A stretch of DNA of 64,000 nt, from contig LR990050.1 of assembly GCA_905147135.1 (NCBI GenBank), positions 15,498,001 to 15,562,000 of the forward strand, written 5' to 3'. A program made the translations under genes and the position numbers. Source of the DNA: Blastobasis lacticolella (lineage: Eukaryota > Arthropoda > Insecta > Lepidoptera > Blastobasidae). Shown one piece after another: positions 10,046 to 23,051 of the stretch. Positions within the stretch are counted from its first letter, which is position 1. Each line of letters starts with the position of its first letter. The notes below the pieces were generated by a model, which did no database searches, was not told the DNA's origin, and saw only the letters and a program-made list of their open reading frames with translations.

Positions 10046-12744
10046 AATTTTTCTTATTACTGTATTTATTTTTAAATTTCCATATAGAGTTTACATACAT
10101 ACATACGTGCATCGTACTCTGGGTCAGCCTGAAAATTAGCGCTGTGATTGGCTGCAGCCCTTCATAGCATTACGCTGAGGCTGGTCCAGTTTGGTCCGAT
10201 GACACATCGCCCTACTTTCCTTTTTTTGTAAATTAGATTTTTTATTCTTCTGGTTGTGTATTTGGTCCAAATAAAGATTTGTCTATGACTTGGTCATTGA
10301 AAATTCTATGCTTCTTTCGCTTCTTTCCACAAAATCGTTACGCCGAAATACATGGTGATGAGAAATAACTGCAAATTGTTTCGGCGACAACGCAACATCA
10401 ACCTTATCAGTGATAAATTAATATATATAATTTATTTTCAAGCGAGGCGTGAAGAGATTATTGATAGGCAAAGGGCGATGGATACCCTTATTTCACACTT
10501 TCACACTTTTCCTATTTACACAATTCAGCAGTCTAAGGTCCTTTAACCATACTGCCTAGTCTTTAGTCACAATAAACAATAAAGTATTTAAAAAATAATG
10601 TTTTTAATCAAGTCTCAAAATCCGAATGCTGATAGTTTTCATATGAATTTTAACATTATCAATAACAAATCACTTGGGAGTTCAATATAATATTATCTCT
10701 AATATTGAATATTGTCGAACAGGAGTTGTGCAAAATAAATTATATATTCCACGAAAAACAACAGCTACAAATGTAAATAAACCAGTCAAAGTAAAACCCA
10801 TAAAAACAACCACACAAACGGGCCCATTCCGCTTGTTTTCCACTTGAAAAGCTCAATCTTCCGCCAGATCAGTTTCATCTAAATAGTTGTGTTTACAGGT
10901 TCCCAAGTTTTGGCCAGTTGCGTTTGGCTTATTGCGCTCGTACCGATCAGAATGCAAACGAGGACCGCCAATGAATTATTCAAGGCCCCCCCCCCCCTCG
11001 TAGCACCCCTTCAGGGTCCTTAAGCCCCCCTTTGAATGTCGAAACCCTGTCGCTCTCTCAGAGATGCTCATACAACTCTCACCAATCGTCGATATTCATG
11101 CGGTCTAGCTTGGAGTAAACCAACTTGATTAAGCTTAGACTGCTGGAGATTTGGATTTAACGAGATCGAACGAGGATTGCATTTGCGGTGAAATTGTGGT
11201 TCAGATACTGTATTCTACTGTGTTACGATGGAGAATGTTTCTTAGAGAATCACACTGTTGAATTACACAAGAGATGTACCATAGATATCATGAAATAAAA
11301 TTACAGAGAAACATTCATTCATTCACTACATTTTCTATACGTTACGTTTCAGCCTGTTTTCGTTGTATATCTAAGTAGGTGCAGGATGAAAACTGTTTTT
11401 TTTAATAACAACTATAAATATAATGTAATATATTTCACAATAAATATAATATATTTCACAATTCACACAACTTAATCTAGCGCCAAAATAAACAAAGCTT
11501 GTGCGGTGGACGTTCATTGTAATTTTTCAAATAAAAATTACGTCACAAGGCCAAACTCAAAAGGAAAACAAAACAACCTTGTTCAAAGTTGACTTTAAAC
11601 CGTAACGTTTTAAAGTCGTGGTCCTCCCTGCTGTTACTTTCAAAGCGGTCCGAAGCAAATCTTGATGTTTATGTTAACAAAGAAATTTCAAACAAAGGAG
11701 ATTTATAGTGCCCCTGCGTCTGACACCTCCTTTCTCCCTGCTTCTAAATAATTTAAACGTTCGTACTAATTTTGGTAAAAATAAAGGAAGTTGTTATACT
11801 AATTTACAATGGGTGCAAATTCCCTGTTGAATATTTAGCAACAATGTCAAATTGTTTTTCTGTCTTTAAGGCGAGTGTTTCCCGAGGGCGCACTATACAA
11901 ACGCAGTTTGGTCATTTACGTATATTACGCTATTAAAGCCAATGAAATTTTGTAGAAGTGATCCAGAAACCTATATCTATGCATGTCGTCTGTTATATTT
12001 TTGTTAAAATATATCGTTTCAGAGTTGCATGGATTTAAAATTTGTATGGAACAGTATCAACATATAGTATAAGCAAAGAGTCGCTGTCAGTCGGATACGG
12101 TGAGGAAGATCTAGCACAGATTAGTGCTCGGTATATTGACTACCGTATTATTCGTCATCATCATGGAGTTAGTCCCGGTTGGGGCTCTCGCGCGACAAAC
12201 TTTCTCAATGTCTGATAATCAAAATATTTTATTTTTATTTTATTAACCTAGAAAAAAGTCTCGTTAATTACACCTTTCTCATATACCCACCACAAACGAA
12301 TAAAAGAAAACAGTTACCTGTGCATCGGGAAACGAGTTTCTGCTTCAACAAATCCGATATTCGCCTTTTCTTCCCCTATTTTTCACTACTTAGTGTTTGG
12401 GTGCGGCCGCTTAGAGGAAGATTTAAAATGTACAAACCCGTAAATGTATTATGAGGACACTGAGAGCGAACGGTCGGTCCGAAATTAAATTTTATTCCGT
12501 TCCTGCGCTGCATTCTCGTTAAACTATTCCAACCCTGAATGGAGTCCGCACTCCGCACTCGCCAGCCGAGTCTTTCACCTACCTACCCAGTGTAAACCGT
12601 TTCCATTAATATTTAATTTCAATTTATTTCTTTGCAGGTAAGCTGTACTGGTTGACGCGAGAAACGTTTGGGAACTAGAAAGTAAGAAACCTAATGACAC
12701 CGATTCCTTGCATAAACAACTAGTGCGCCCGGCGCGTCTTCGTT
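10046..12744. other. No recognisable gene
   Basis: AT-rich sequence with an 11-base C run at 10,986-10,996 and a second C run shortly after. A GC-richer part near 10,800-11,120. The ATA-rich piece at 11,410-11,460 is internally repeated (tataatatatttcacaa). No frame longer than about 90 codons and none with a recognisable domain. Confidence 0.5.
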
Positions 12745-12955
12745 CACGTGGCGTTCTACCCCTACCCTACACCTAACCTACACCTACCCTAAACCTAGAC
12801 TGCGCCTACCCTACACCAACTTTACCCACTAACTCACTCTTGAATCACTCAATCTATTGATCAAAACCGCATTAAAATTCGTTCAGCGGTTTAAAAGATC
12901 TAAGCGTACGTACATACATAGATACAGAGGGAAAAACGGCGGGAAGCAACTTTTT
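12745..12955 (+). repeat. RTE-like LINE 3' tail with CCTAC-rich stretch
   Basis: The order cactcttgaatcactcaatc, ttgatcaaaaccgcattaaa, gttcagcggtttaaaagatc, acatacatagatac matches the tails at 50,455, 51,090, 58,085 and 58,632. The left part (12,757-12,825) is an expanded array of cctaccctaca-like words. Confidence 0.65.
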
Positions 12956-14542
12956 TTAATACTATGCATAGAAGATAACTTTTGCATTGTGTAATGTCTC
13001 TAAAGACACCCTCTGATGTAACCGGTTTATACACAAAGGACGCTTCGATATTGATTATTACTATTTCTGCTATTCGATAGTGAAAGACCAGTCTTGGGGT
13101 CCCCACCGGAAGATCTCGCCCCTGTGATTTGCACATCGTTTCCAAATTTTGACTGTGAAATAGATGACTTGACGTAGCCTCCAAAGAACTTAGCACATAT
13201 TTTATCACATCACGCAATTTGTAATACACAGGTTACTAACTTGATTGAAACAGGGTCTTAAATGGAATTTTAACCAGGATTGCTCATTTACAAGCGCACT
13301 GCGGCGCAGTTTATGCAGGTCCGATTTTATAGCATTGACTAAAGCAGCAAACTCGTACTTCTATTAGAAACAAACCCTTACACTTAAATAAGATTTTTTC
13401 CACGACTAGAATGTATCATACTCCTCCCTTACCGGGAAGGTCAAGGTGGTAATGCATTTGAGCTGAGTATTGTACGTACTCAACTAAATGATAATTTTCT
13501 TATTGAGAAAAATATTGTATCAACTTTTCATAATCCGGATTACCCCTCGCTTATTGGAGCTGTTGAAATTAATATCAGAACAGTTATTGGGAACGGAATC
13601 GCTTTCGCGCCGCCTATGAATATCAAAAGGAATAAATCCCTGTAGCGGTAATGGTTTTTTTAACCGTTCTGAGGTATTTTTATTTGTATCCACCAGATCG
13701 GGTTCATAAAATTTGGGTCATAAGGATTTCATGGTTTCCCCAATTTGTACGACTTTAATAAGTAAAATCATTGGTTAAAACCGTAAATATTAAGTTCATT
13801 ATTTACTATTGCACACATAAACGGTTTTTATCACTTTACTGTATATTTAGATGTTTAAACGTATCTATCCGGCTTCGGCCGAAGAGTTCAAATTCAAAGG
13901 AACCGCAGCTGGTGGATGGGCTGCACCGCAATTGCATGTGGTAAAGGCTAACCACATTTAAACATTCTCATCAGTTGAACAAATGTTCGACTGGTTGAAC
14001 AACGTTTGAGAATTGCTATAAATATGACAAGGAAAACTTACGACAAAACTTATGTATAGAAACCTACTCAAATACAGTTAAACAAATCTAAGACCAATCA
14101 CGATATTGACTTTCAAAAAAAAATAAACATCATCGAAATCAGACACGATGCAAATGTCAAAATTTCTTTATTGAGTAAGACATAGAGATATGTGATGTCT
14201 TTGCAACAGACAGACACACAGAAACAGCGACAAAAATATACTTTTCGCATCAGGGTTAAAGTGATTCGATAGAAACACGCCCGTATTAGCACTAGGTTTT
14301 CCCGTATTATGTCTGAGAACACGGAATCCGGCGAATCGGTGTTTGAACAGTGTTCACTAATAATGGAGCATTCTTGTTCGGAGTGCAAGATTCCGATTCA
14401 ACCTTTATTGGACGTGAGGAAGTCTACTCTCGGTGAGAGTTAATTCATTACTATGGGATATCCTTTGATTAGATATAGACTCTCTCTGAATGAAACGTAC
14501 GTTTAAACGAATTAAACTGAATTGATTAAATCGGTACGTAAA
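12956..14542. other. No recognisable gene
   Basis: AT-rich, with a block at 13,860-13,960 containing ccggcttcggccgaag and ggctgcaccgcaattgcatg. Short frames only. Confidence 0.5.
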
Positions 14543-14690
14543 CAGGCAAGCGTGTTACCTGATGGAAAGTGGTCACCGCTGTATATGGATATTAGCAACA
14601 TCAGCGGTATCACCAATGCGCTGTTCACGTAAAAACACGTTGCCACGTTCCTGTCAAAGCCACGCTTCCCTCACAGATTGAGGAATGTGC
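14543..14690 (-). repeat. LINE 3' tail fragment
   Basis: acaggcaagcgtgttacctg, atggaaagtggtcaccgctg is the inverse of the common tail around accatcaggtg, as at 288-345. Confidence 0.5.
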
Positions 14691-14897
14691 AATACTTATT
14701 ATTACATCCTATAACATGTTTATTTTAATTATCTCATTAGCTGAGTATTTTAGTAATTATTTGTAAACGCTTCACGTAATAAATGATACACCGAAGCATT
14801 TTATAGCAATATGTGTGATTCAAAATGAGTTGTGACATTTCATTTTTTTTTTTGACCTACACTATTTCCATTTTATTCATTTTCTTATTAATTACCA

Positions 14898-15231
14898 GAG
14901 CGTAGATGGCTTAATGGCTAATGGGTCCGACTCGTAAGTGAGAGATACCGAGTGCGACCCCAGTGCTGCCATGTACCAAAAACTTTTTTCTGCTTTAAAC
15001 ATTAGTTTTACACTAACCGATACCCTTAAGGAAAACATTGTAAGGAAACCTGGCATATTCAGACGTCTGAATGTGTAATCATGTTCCAATCTGCTCACGT
15101 TCCCTATTAACAGGGTCACGGAGGTTAGGTGGCAATCGCTCTACTATAATTACCTGATCTGCCAATTCCAGTATCATGATCAAGACTGGACATTTGAGAA
15201 CAACCGGGACATTGACGCCAAGATGATTATT
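14898..15231 (+). repeat. SINE-B, full length with 11-bp target duplication
   Basis: tRNA-like head gagcgtagatggcttaatgg, diverged B box, body with the palindrome attcagacgtctgaat, and end cattgacgccaagatgatta. Flanked by tttcttattaa at 14,881-14,891 and 15,232-15,242. This copy defines the length of the family, about 330 bp. Confidence 0.9.
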
Positions 15232-15614
15232 TTTCTTATTAACCACAAAGTTCTATTAAGAACCGACAGAAACATTGTAGTGATTTTATTAGGAATCCGT
15301 GATTAATTCTAAATTTTGTCTAAGTTACACCTTTGAGAACTATCCTTAAATCCAAGGTTATTACAGGATCGGCGCCACCTAACTCCTAACATTTGACAGT
15401 ACTTTGTATTAACTCCATCTACAAAGCACCCCGTAACAAACGAATGAGGGTAGGGCGTCGAATAGTTATTTGACAGTGTCTTATGAATTGTGCAGGCTAT
15501 ACTTGTGTTGGTATTTTTTTTTTCTTTAACTAAGAACTTTAAGAAATGCGTGTTGACCGTCGTCGCATCGATAACGTCTTTCGTCAACGCCCCGTTTACG
15601 TTCTGCAATTACAT

Positions 15615-15690
15615 GTAATTACATGATCTGCCAAATCCTGGATGACAGTCAAAGATGACGCCGGGCCTTCGTGCAATTAACGCCATGATG
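15615..15690 (+). repeat. SINE-B, 3' fragment
   Basis: acatgatctgccaaatcctg through aattaacgccatgatgatg, about 380 bp downstream of the full copy and in the same orientation. Confidence 0.65.
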
Positions 15691-16209
15691 ATGATTTCTT
15701 TTTTCCTGTGGTCGTGTCGTCCACTCTTTGAAGATTCGATACCTTAAACAACAGCTCCTTATTGGCTAACTCTAAATTCACCCTCAATCGAGTCAATAAG
15801 TCAAGTTACCCATCAGTAAAGTTCAGGGAGTTGACAATTCGTTTACATTTAAAACTTACCTAAAAGGTAGTATAATAGAATGCCGGAGTCAATACCATCA
15901 ATTAGCGGATACTCAACTTAAGCGTCAGAAAATTCCTAATAGTCTGTCTAGCCCTTGGAATGCCTAACAGCGTGAAGCTGGCTAATTTATCAAAGTGGCA
16001 AATGTCATCGACACGTTATGCCGACGTTGAAAAATTGCGCCGTCTCACACGTCACGCCTTCTACGCCATATTTCAGCCTAGGCTAATGCTACAAGTGCTG
16101 TAGTAAAGTAAGATTCAACAATGTCATTACGTTGATAGAAAAGCTATAAAATAAAAAGCATTCTGGTGCGACGACTAAAGTCCAAAGGTAAGGCCAGCAT
16201 AATCATAAG
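15691..16209. other. No recognisable gene
   Basis: Unique-looking sequence, no long frame and no repeat that I recognise. Confidence 0.45.
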
Positions 16210-16545
16210 CATTTTCAGGTGGTAGGGCTCTGTCAAGCCAGAGGAGTCCGCCTGGGTGAGTACCACCGCCTTATCTATTTCTGCCGCCTAGCAATAATGC
16301 TTGCATTGTTGTGCTCCAGTTTAAAGGATAAGGTAGCCAGCGAAATTACAGGCATGAGGCATTTCATCTTAGTCCTCACAGTGACAACGCACCAGCAGCT
16401 CGACATTTTCGTTATCTGCTACCTAAATTTATTAATCGTAGATGTTATGGGCGACAGTTACCACTTACCATCAGGTGGACTGTCTGCTCGTTTGTCACAG
16501 AATGGAATAAAAATTTTTTATCGCAGATATGTGACAGACTTATCC
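16210..16545 (-). repeat. LINE-C 3' region
   Basis: Minus-strand sense sequence downstream of the LINE coding remnant at 16,566-16,831. Plus-strand landmarks: ggtggtagggctctgtcaag, gtgagtaccaccgccttatc, caatgcttgcattgtt, and accatcaggtggactgtctg. The same landmarks recur at 22,288, 25,868 and 53,776. A 17-bp direct repeat cagtgacaacgcaccag sits at 16,379-16,395 and 16,549-16,565. Confidence 0.7.
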
Positions 16546-16565
16546 TGACAGTGACAACGCACCAG

Positions 16566-16831
16566 TGATACTTACTATCTGGACGCAGCGACCCAAAATG
16601 AGTCTTGGCCTCCGACACTAAGAAGCTCTATTCCACTCTGTCTTGTACCTCCTGCCAACAGCCCGGAGCCCTGAGTTGCGACAGGTCTCTTTCCACTTCG
16701 ACTTTCCTGCTATACCTGGGATGTCCGACCTTTTGTCGACCACTGGGTCGTCCCGAGTACGCTTTTGCCCGATCCTCTCCCATACTCTCTACGTGGCCCA
16801 GCCATCGAATATTTGTTAAATCAACTAACAA
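16566..16831 (-). pseudogene. LINE reverse transcriptase, C-terminal remnant
   Basis: The minus strand reads IRWLGHVESMGEDRA, then GRPSGR, GHPRYSRKVEVERDL and QEVQDRVE. A TAG stop replaces the expected Trp, and the frame then continues as LVSEAKTHFGSLRP. This order (RW.GHV.RM...GRP.GRR..GRPR.RW...V..DL..L....W...AQDR..W...V.EAKTHFG) is typical of the C-terminus of non-LTR retrotransposon ORF2 proteins in insects; the exact clade is uncertain. It is 5'-truncated and carries a stop, so it is dead. The LINE-C 3' region follows directly, which suggests that LINE-C is its untranslated tail. Confidence 0.8.
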
Positions 16832-16854
16832 AAATTATTGAATCATATGTACTG

Positions 16855-16905
16855 TTGGCGACAGTTGCCTCTTTCCATCAGGTGAGCTATGCTCGTTTCT
16901 CACTA
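16855..16905 (+). repeat. LINE 3' tail fragment
   Basis: ggcgacagttgcctc, tttccatcaggtgagctatg, ctcgtttctcac: the same tail motif as in LINE-C but in the opposite orientation to the adjacent LINE remnant, so it is a separate insertion. Confidence 0.5.
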
Positions 16906-19579
16906 AGTTGTATAGAATCAGCCTTCATAGACCAGAAACAGATATGCAATCTTTCACCCTTTTTGCGGTGAATTTCGCCCTCGGGAACCAAGGATCTTTC
17001 TAATAAATTCGTACAATTAATTCCAGGAAAGAATCCAATTAATTTCGCAGTGAAATCCCTGCCGTACTCGCAGCCAACAAAGGGGAAATGGTTTGGTGAA
17101 AAGCCTCTCCGGTGGTTTAACCATTGAGCTCTTAGTATTAGAGCAAGAGTCGATTTATCAACTAATAGAACGCGAGTCGTACATCACTTTACTAACATTT
17201 ACCTTGTCACTACAATATTTAAAGGCCAGTGTTAATAAGACCCATTATTAAAAATGGATAGTCTAAATTTTTAGCAATCATTTTCACGTAACATAGATGC
17301 GTAGCAGCTAACAAGATCTGCCCGGGAAACGAAGCAAACTAAATTAATACATTATTCACATCATGATAAAACTCGTCCATCAAAAGAAGAAGAGAAGACG
17401 TCTAAGAAATAACGTTACGTAAATATTAAGTTAGTTATGTTAGGCGCGTAGCGTAGTAAGCTATGCTACGCTTATGCTACGAATGCGTGTGTATACTACT
17501 TAAGTGCTACGAGGCGCGTTGGCAACTTTCATTTCGTAATATTCTATAATTGATAATTTTCTACTTCTAAAAAACATTACGTGGATTGAGCCCTTTTATA
17601 CACATCTTTTAACACATATAATGCACCATGTACAGGCTCTTCTACTGAATGGACTTATACAAACGACCGTCCGCGCGGTGGCAAAAATAAATCTGGTTCT
17701 CTTCGGGATCGGCCGCAAGCGAGTGGGCGATATTTCGTCCCCGACTCCGGAGCACATGGAGACCTCGGGCCGTTCTCACAAATGTTCGTAATTAATTCTA
17801 GACGACGACGGAAATCTCTGCGTTTCTCATTCGCCCCGCATTTGGGAGCTTAATTGCCGGCGTGCGAATGCTCCGGCGATAACATCTGTCTGTTGGTCCA
17901 TTTGCCACGGCCAGATATGGCCGGCGATCGGTTCGAGAGCACACTCGAGAGACATAGACAAACCTTCCGCTCCACAAACTGTCCGAACCGGCCAAGAGGG
18001 CAATTCTTTTGATCGCCACTCGCAAATCTCTTGCTGTCTGAACTCAATCGAAGCTCTTATAGAGTGACGATTTACAACTTTTTCTCAGCGGAATTCGGTA
18101 ACGGCCCTCCGGATTCGGGGCATTAACATTCCCCGTTCACGATAGGTAATTTGCAATAAAACCCACTGGGACATATCGGGACATTCGCTAGTCCACCCTC
18201 GCGGCACGTTCGGGGTTTCCCTTTCTTGCTTTCTAACAAGATAATAAAATTCCGTAACCCTTAATGGGCACGGACGTAGGTACACAAAGCGTAATACGCC
18301 AGTACGTGACTGTTAGTGTTAACTTTTCTATTCGAATCCCAACAAATAAAACGCCACCGGTGACCCGAAACAATACAATAGGTATAAAATTTGTTCATGC
18401 TGAAGAGACGCTCGCTGTTAACTTCGCCCGGGCCGGCCTCACATTTTTAATGCTGGGTGTTGCCCAGGCCCGCTTTATGTGGCATGACTGCGAATGCTCT
18501 TATTACACCACCACTAAAATGAGAATGTTATCTGAATTAAAAATCTACTAAGAGTTACCCTCAACGACGCCCATTACGTTTATGGACATTGTTCTTTCGG
18601 AAAAGAAGTGAGTTCTTAGCTGGTCTTTAAATATACGTGCCCAGAAATAGAAGTGGAACTAGGCTACCCGCAGTTTTATTACAAAACTTCGGCGCCGAAG
18701 TTGCGCCGCCGAGTTTCCAGCCCAATACTTCCTTGTAAAGCACCACTTCGAATGTGAGTATCTAAAGTAAGCGCCTATGTATGCTTTACTGAGTATATAT
18801 ATCCTTTAACATTTTTCATCTCCCATCTCTTGGCATAGGAGGACCATAAGAAAAGCCATTTTAATGTTGCGCTGGTTATCAGGGAAAACTTTTCCGCATT
18901 TTGAGTTGCGAATTCATTTCCTTCGAGAAAGGATAAGCTTGAAAAACTCGACTATTACGATTTCTTTTAGGAGATGTTTTCCTCCAGTCACGTATTCGGG
19001 TTGTATATTTACTAAACCAATTTCAGCGGGGTTTCAGAGCATTCAACCATTCTTATGGAAACATTTTTAATATTAGATTTATTTTAGGTATCTCTATGAT
19101 ATTTGCCACGTGTGGTATCCATCATAGTAGTATCCACCAACCGTCAACCAAGTGTCGTAAAAAGCTACTCTAACCTGCTAGGACTTATGTTTGTTGACGT
19201 ATGTTTAAAACTGCGACTTCAAGAGCATTCTCAAGGTGAGTTGATATTACGTAGGAGGCCGGGCATAAAACAAAAACTTTTTTGTACATGGTTAAAGAGC
19301 GAGGCCGATCCCATCTGGTGGCGTAAGGGCTGGATAATGGTGATCTCATTTCATGTCTTTGACTTTTACAGTATTAGGCTTTAGTCTCTGAGCTCTCAAG
19401 TTTTTAGTAACAAATGGTAACTAAACATGTCGTTCCAAATGTAATCAATCTCGTCCTATGATAAGGAATGTCCTATTCTTTACTAACTAAGTTAAGTAGT
19501 CGTAGTTAATCCCATTAAAATAATCTTGTCAAATAAGCAAACATCTCCACTCCGGGTTCAAGAACACAATTTTGTAGGA
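16906..19579. other. Gene-free; GC-richer unique blocks at 17,640-18,560 and 18,660-19,050
   Basis: Blocks such as 17,690-17,960 and 18,410-18,500 (cgcccgggccggcc) are GC- and CpG-rich against an AT-rich background, show no repeat match in the window and lack a recognisable protein. A perfect 18-bp palindrome aacttcggcgccgaagtt lies at 18,685-18,702. At 17,435-17,520 gctacg/cgtagc words are repeated and partly palindromic. Such blocks could be regulatory DNA, but this is inference. Confidence 0.4.
18685..18702. promoter_or_regulatory. Perfect 18-bp palindrome
   Basis: aacttcggcgccgaagtt is a perfect inverted repeat with a ggcgcc centre inside a GC-richer block. It could be a homodimer binding site. 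No factor is assigned. Confidence 0.3.
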
Positions 19580-22013
19580 TTAACGAAACTTGGTCCTCGC
19601 TTGCTAAGTCCGAGAATTCGGCACAAAAAGCGGGCGGGCTGATCAAACTAGCGCGCTATCTGACCGGCCCGTGTCCGCTGCCTTGTCATGTAAATTAGTT
19701 GGCTTTACGGCCAGCCCCACAGAGCAATGTGATTAATTTTCTGCTCCCATTCCGCCTTCCATTTCTGGCCTATGCCGCTAATAACAACAAATTGTGGTTT
19801 CATTTGCATAAGATTATCGCAATACGGAGTTTTGTTGTGTCCACTACCGGCGTTGGGCCTCATTAGGCCGAATAGCGATATTTTTGTTCCAAAGTTCCAA
19901 CAATATCAACAGCTGTTAGTGTCCGGCAAATTAGAATGTAGCAGTAACCTACTTCGCATCGATATAAGTTTCAATTCGGTTATGTTAATTTGAGACCATA
20001 ACTCAAATAGCAGAGGAGCCCCGCGAATCAACTAGGGTTAATGTCAACTAGTCGATTTAATTCGCCCTTCGCCCAGGTAGATCTCGATTAACCGAATTCA
20101 ACGATCGCCCCAAGAAATCTCCAAATATAATTATCATGCTCTTGTCGATCAAGCAATCGCCACTCCTCCACCAATCTTCTCTCCTATCTGCTAACCTCTT
20201 TTCTTTTCTAGTAATCACCTGCGTTCACTTTATATTTCTTTCATCTCCAAACAATTCCGCAAGATACTGGCTCTTCGCAACAGTTAACAACTTTTCTATT
20301 CCCTACAAATCTGCACAACAACTGACGACCTCACCAAATCATCAAAACATAACTTTATGTCGTGGACAAAAGGAACTGATGACACCTTTCAAAATGGGCG
20401 TTGATATCGACAACTATAACATATTATGCACCGTTCCTTTTTATCAGTATGAATAATTTTAAACCATGTAAGGCAGCCCAGGACCGCCAGCTCTATATCA
20501 TGTTCACTAGAATTTATCTCTCAGCGAAGTTATAGACAACCACGGTAGACAACTCAAGCGAGTTTTTGCAGATATACCGAAACACATTTTTCAAATAGTT
20601 AGAGCAAACAAACATAATCTTTCTTCTGTCGAAGTCGGGAAAAATTTTTCATAGGACAGTTTTCCTGTCTTTCGTTACACTTATTTATTTATTTACATTA
20701 AGGACTTATATTGAAGAACACTTAACAATAAAACATTGAATTAAAAAAAACAACCTTCCCAACCAACCCTAACAAATTCGACCCAGGTCCCCCGAATTTG
20801 GAAAGGTGCCCAGAAGGCTGGCCGCGTTGCCCAGCTGGATAGCGTTGCTTATATAAAAAGAGGCTAGCCTTCTGGTCATTCGTAATTTGCATTTACATAC
20901 AACATTGTAACATTACAGTTTCAATCATTTGGTTACAACTAAAATTAAAGGTACATAATTTGATATACATTTACATCCAGCACACTCTCGAAATCCTTCT
21001 TACATACTTGCAAACAAATCACACTGTGGGAACTGGTAACCACGTTTGACTCCGAAAACACTCTCCTACGAAAAAATCGCAACCACCCAACTGTTAACTT
21101 TACGAAATCATATAAAGTATGAGGTGCCAAAGCGCGAAAGGCCTTAGCAGGAAGCGGCTTCCCTTTATCAGTTTCGACGCCAGCCAGTCTTTTATCATGT
21201 TCACCAGAATTTATCTCGGGAGTTGCTTCAGACGCAAATGACAGGCATTAAGGGGGATGGCTTCGTTAACCCTCGCACGAGCACATGTTGGTGTTACAAG
21301 TTTCAGCAAATTGTCTCCATTTAGGTGATTTCGGTAGCATTGTGAGCGGAACGACGCGGAATACGTCAGATTAGTTTAGCGATGGCGGTTGCGAGTAGCC
21401 CGATACGGTTTTGGCGGGAGAGATCTCGGCTACGAGGAGGCTACGAATGTGCTACGAGTACTAATACGGATTTGAGGTCTAGGCTGTATTTTACTGATGT
21501 TGGCCTGTTACTTTATAGAGAGGAAAGATTTGAATATTTGTTTGTAATGGATATATTTAAAAACTAGGTACTCAACCGATTTAAAAAATATTTTACTCAT
21601 TGAAAGCCACATTATCAGGTAACATAGGCCATAGTTTTTCCCGAAACTCATTGAAGTTTCCACGGGAACGGGACCGGGACGAAACAACAGAATTTTACGC
21701 GGACGAAGTCGCAGGCAATAAACTTAGTGGTAAATAAAAACAATGGCTACGATTTTCACATTACCCACGGGTACTTATTCGGAAGTCGACAATATATTCA
21801 ATACTAATCATTATTGCGTGTATTTACGCACACTACAAACGCTAAGACAATTATTATATCGCGCTTATTGAAGGCTTACATGTAACACAGACACCGCTGC
21901 CTCAATTACATTAGAACCTCCTCAGTTAGGACCATTACGGGCGGAATTGGATACGAACAAGCAACTGATTGACATTGACGCACACCCGAACTGTACGCAC
22001 ATTGTAAACTGTG

Positions 22014-22190
22014 TATAAATCGATGCTGTTCTAATAACAGACTCAGTTCGGAAGAGCACAGTCACTCGCGTCGCAAGGATTTAAGTGGAATAGAACTCCG
22101 CCACACAGCTGCGGTAGCGCGAGGCGGACGCCTACGTGGAGCAGTTTCGTGGAAAGCGAATGAGGACGTTTTGTGGTTTTGCGATCGGGA
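22014..22190 (+). promoter_or_regulatory. Candidate TATA/initiator promoter with 10-codon first exon, copy 1
   Basis: TATAAA starts at 22,014 and the arthropod initiator TCAGT is at 22,043-22,047, so TATA lies at -31 relative to the A, the canonical spacing. The first downstream ATG (22,160) opens MRTFCGFAIG plus one base, ending at 22,190 before gtgagtga, a strong splice-donor match. A short hydrophobic start before a donor is typical of secreted insect proteins. No second exon was found, so the gene identity is unknown and chance cannot be excluded. Confidence 0.4.
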
Positions 22191-22287
22191 GTGAGTGAAT
22201 GCAATGCACGACGTTGCTGAATGCCATTGACCGATGCGGGTTGACGCTAAAGTCATGTTTGGCAAAGCCTAAGCTGCGTACGATGAT

Positions 22288-22556
22288 TCCGATTGGTGGT
22301 AGCCTGAGAAGTCCGCCTGGGTGAGTACCACCGCCTTATCTATTTCTGCCACCACAATGCTTGCATTGTTATGTTCCGGTTTGAAGGATAAGGTAGCCAG
22401 CGAAATTAAAGGCATCAGGCATTTCATCTCAGTGAACACAATGACATTTTTGTTACCTGTAACCTAAATGTATGAATTGTTTATGTTATGGGCGACAGTT
22501 ACCACTTACCAACAGGTGGGCTGTCTGCTCGTTTGTCAAAGCGTAGCATAAAAAGG
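22288..22556 (-). repeat. LINE-C 3' region, in duplication copy 1
   Basis: gtgagtaccaccgccttatc, caatgcttgcattgtt and ccaacaggtgggctgtctgc match 16,210-16,545. Also present in duplication copy 2, so it inserted before the duplication. Confidence 0.75.
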
Positions 22557-22805
22557 TATTCCTCTATATAGACTAAAAATAGCATACCTTCGGTCATCTC
22601 AGCCCCCTCTCGTAATATTCTCCACTGATCGCCTGATTCGTACGCGTCTAATCTAGGCGGATAATCCGTAATGCGAGTGAAATCTCATTACACGTGCACT
22701 CGTCGCTCGTAATTGTTAACACATAATGCTCGTCAAGTCAATCTAGAGGCTCTATTTATATCAGATTCCAATATTAAAATCTTTAAAGGTCATATTGTGT
22801 TTTAA

Positions 22806-23051
22806 GCTCATCATCATCACAGCCCGTAACAGTCCACTGCAGGACTTACGGCCTCTCCCACGAAAGGGGAGGTTATTGCCATAATCTCCACGCTTGGCAG
22901 GCGGGTTGGAGATCGCAGTGCAGTAGATGTAAATGTACCCAGAAAGATGCTGCTGCCCATCTTATCTTATCATCTCTTAGTCGCCTCTTACGACACCCAC
23001 GGGAAGAGATGGGGTGGTGCTATACTTTGCGGTGGCGGCACCACACACCAC
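22806..23051 (-). repeat. SINE-A inserted after the duplication
   Basis: tcatcatcatcacagcccg through caccacacacc, flanked by gttttaa at 22,799-22,805 and 23,052-23,058. The corresponding place in duplication copy 2 (about 26,383-26,395) has no SINE, which gives a direct empty-site comparison. Confidence 0.85.

Noticed and set aside
12757..12825. Telomere-like repeat (cctaa-type)
   Set aside because: Words are irregular cctaccctaca variants inside an RTE tail, not a regular CCTAA array.
19612..19632. cDNA-library adaptor contamination (gaattcggcac)
   Set aside because: The motif occurs in both copies of the duplication within colinear genomic sequence and lacks the rest of the adaptor.
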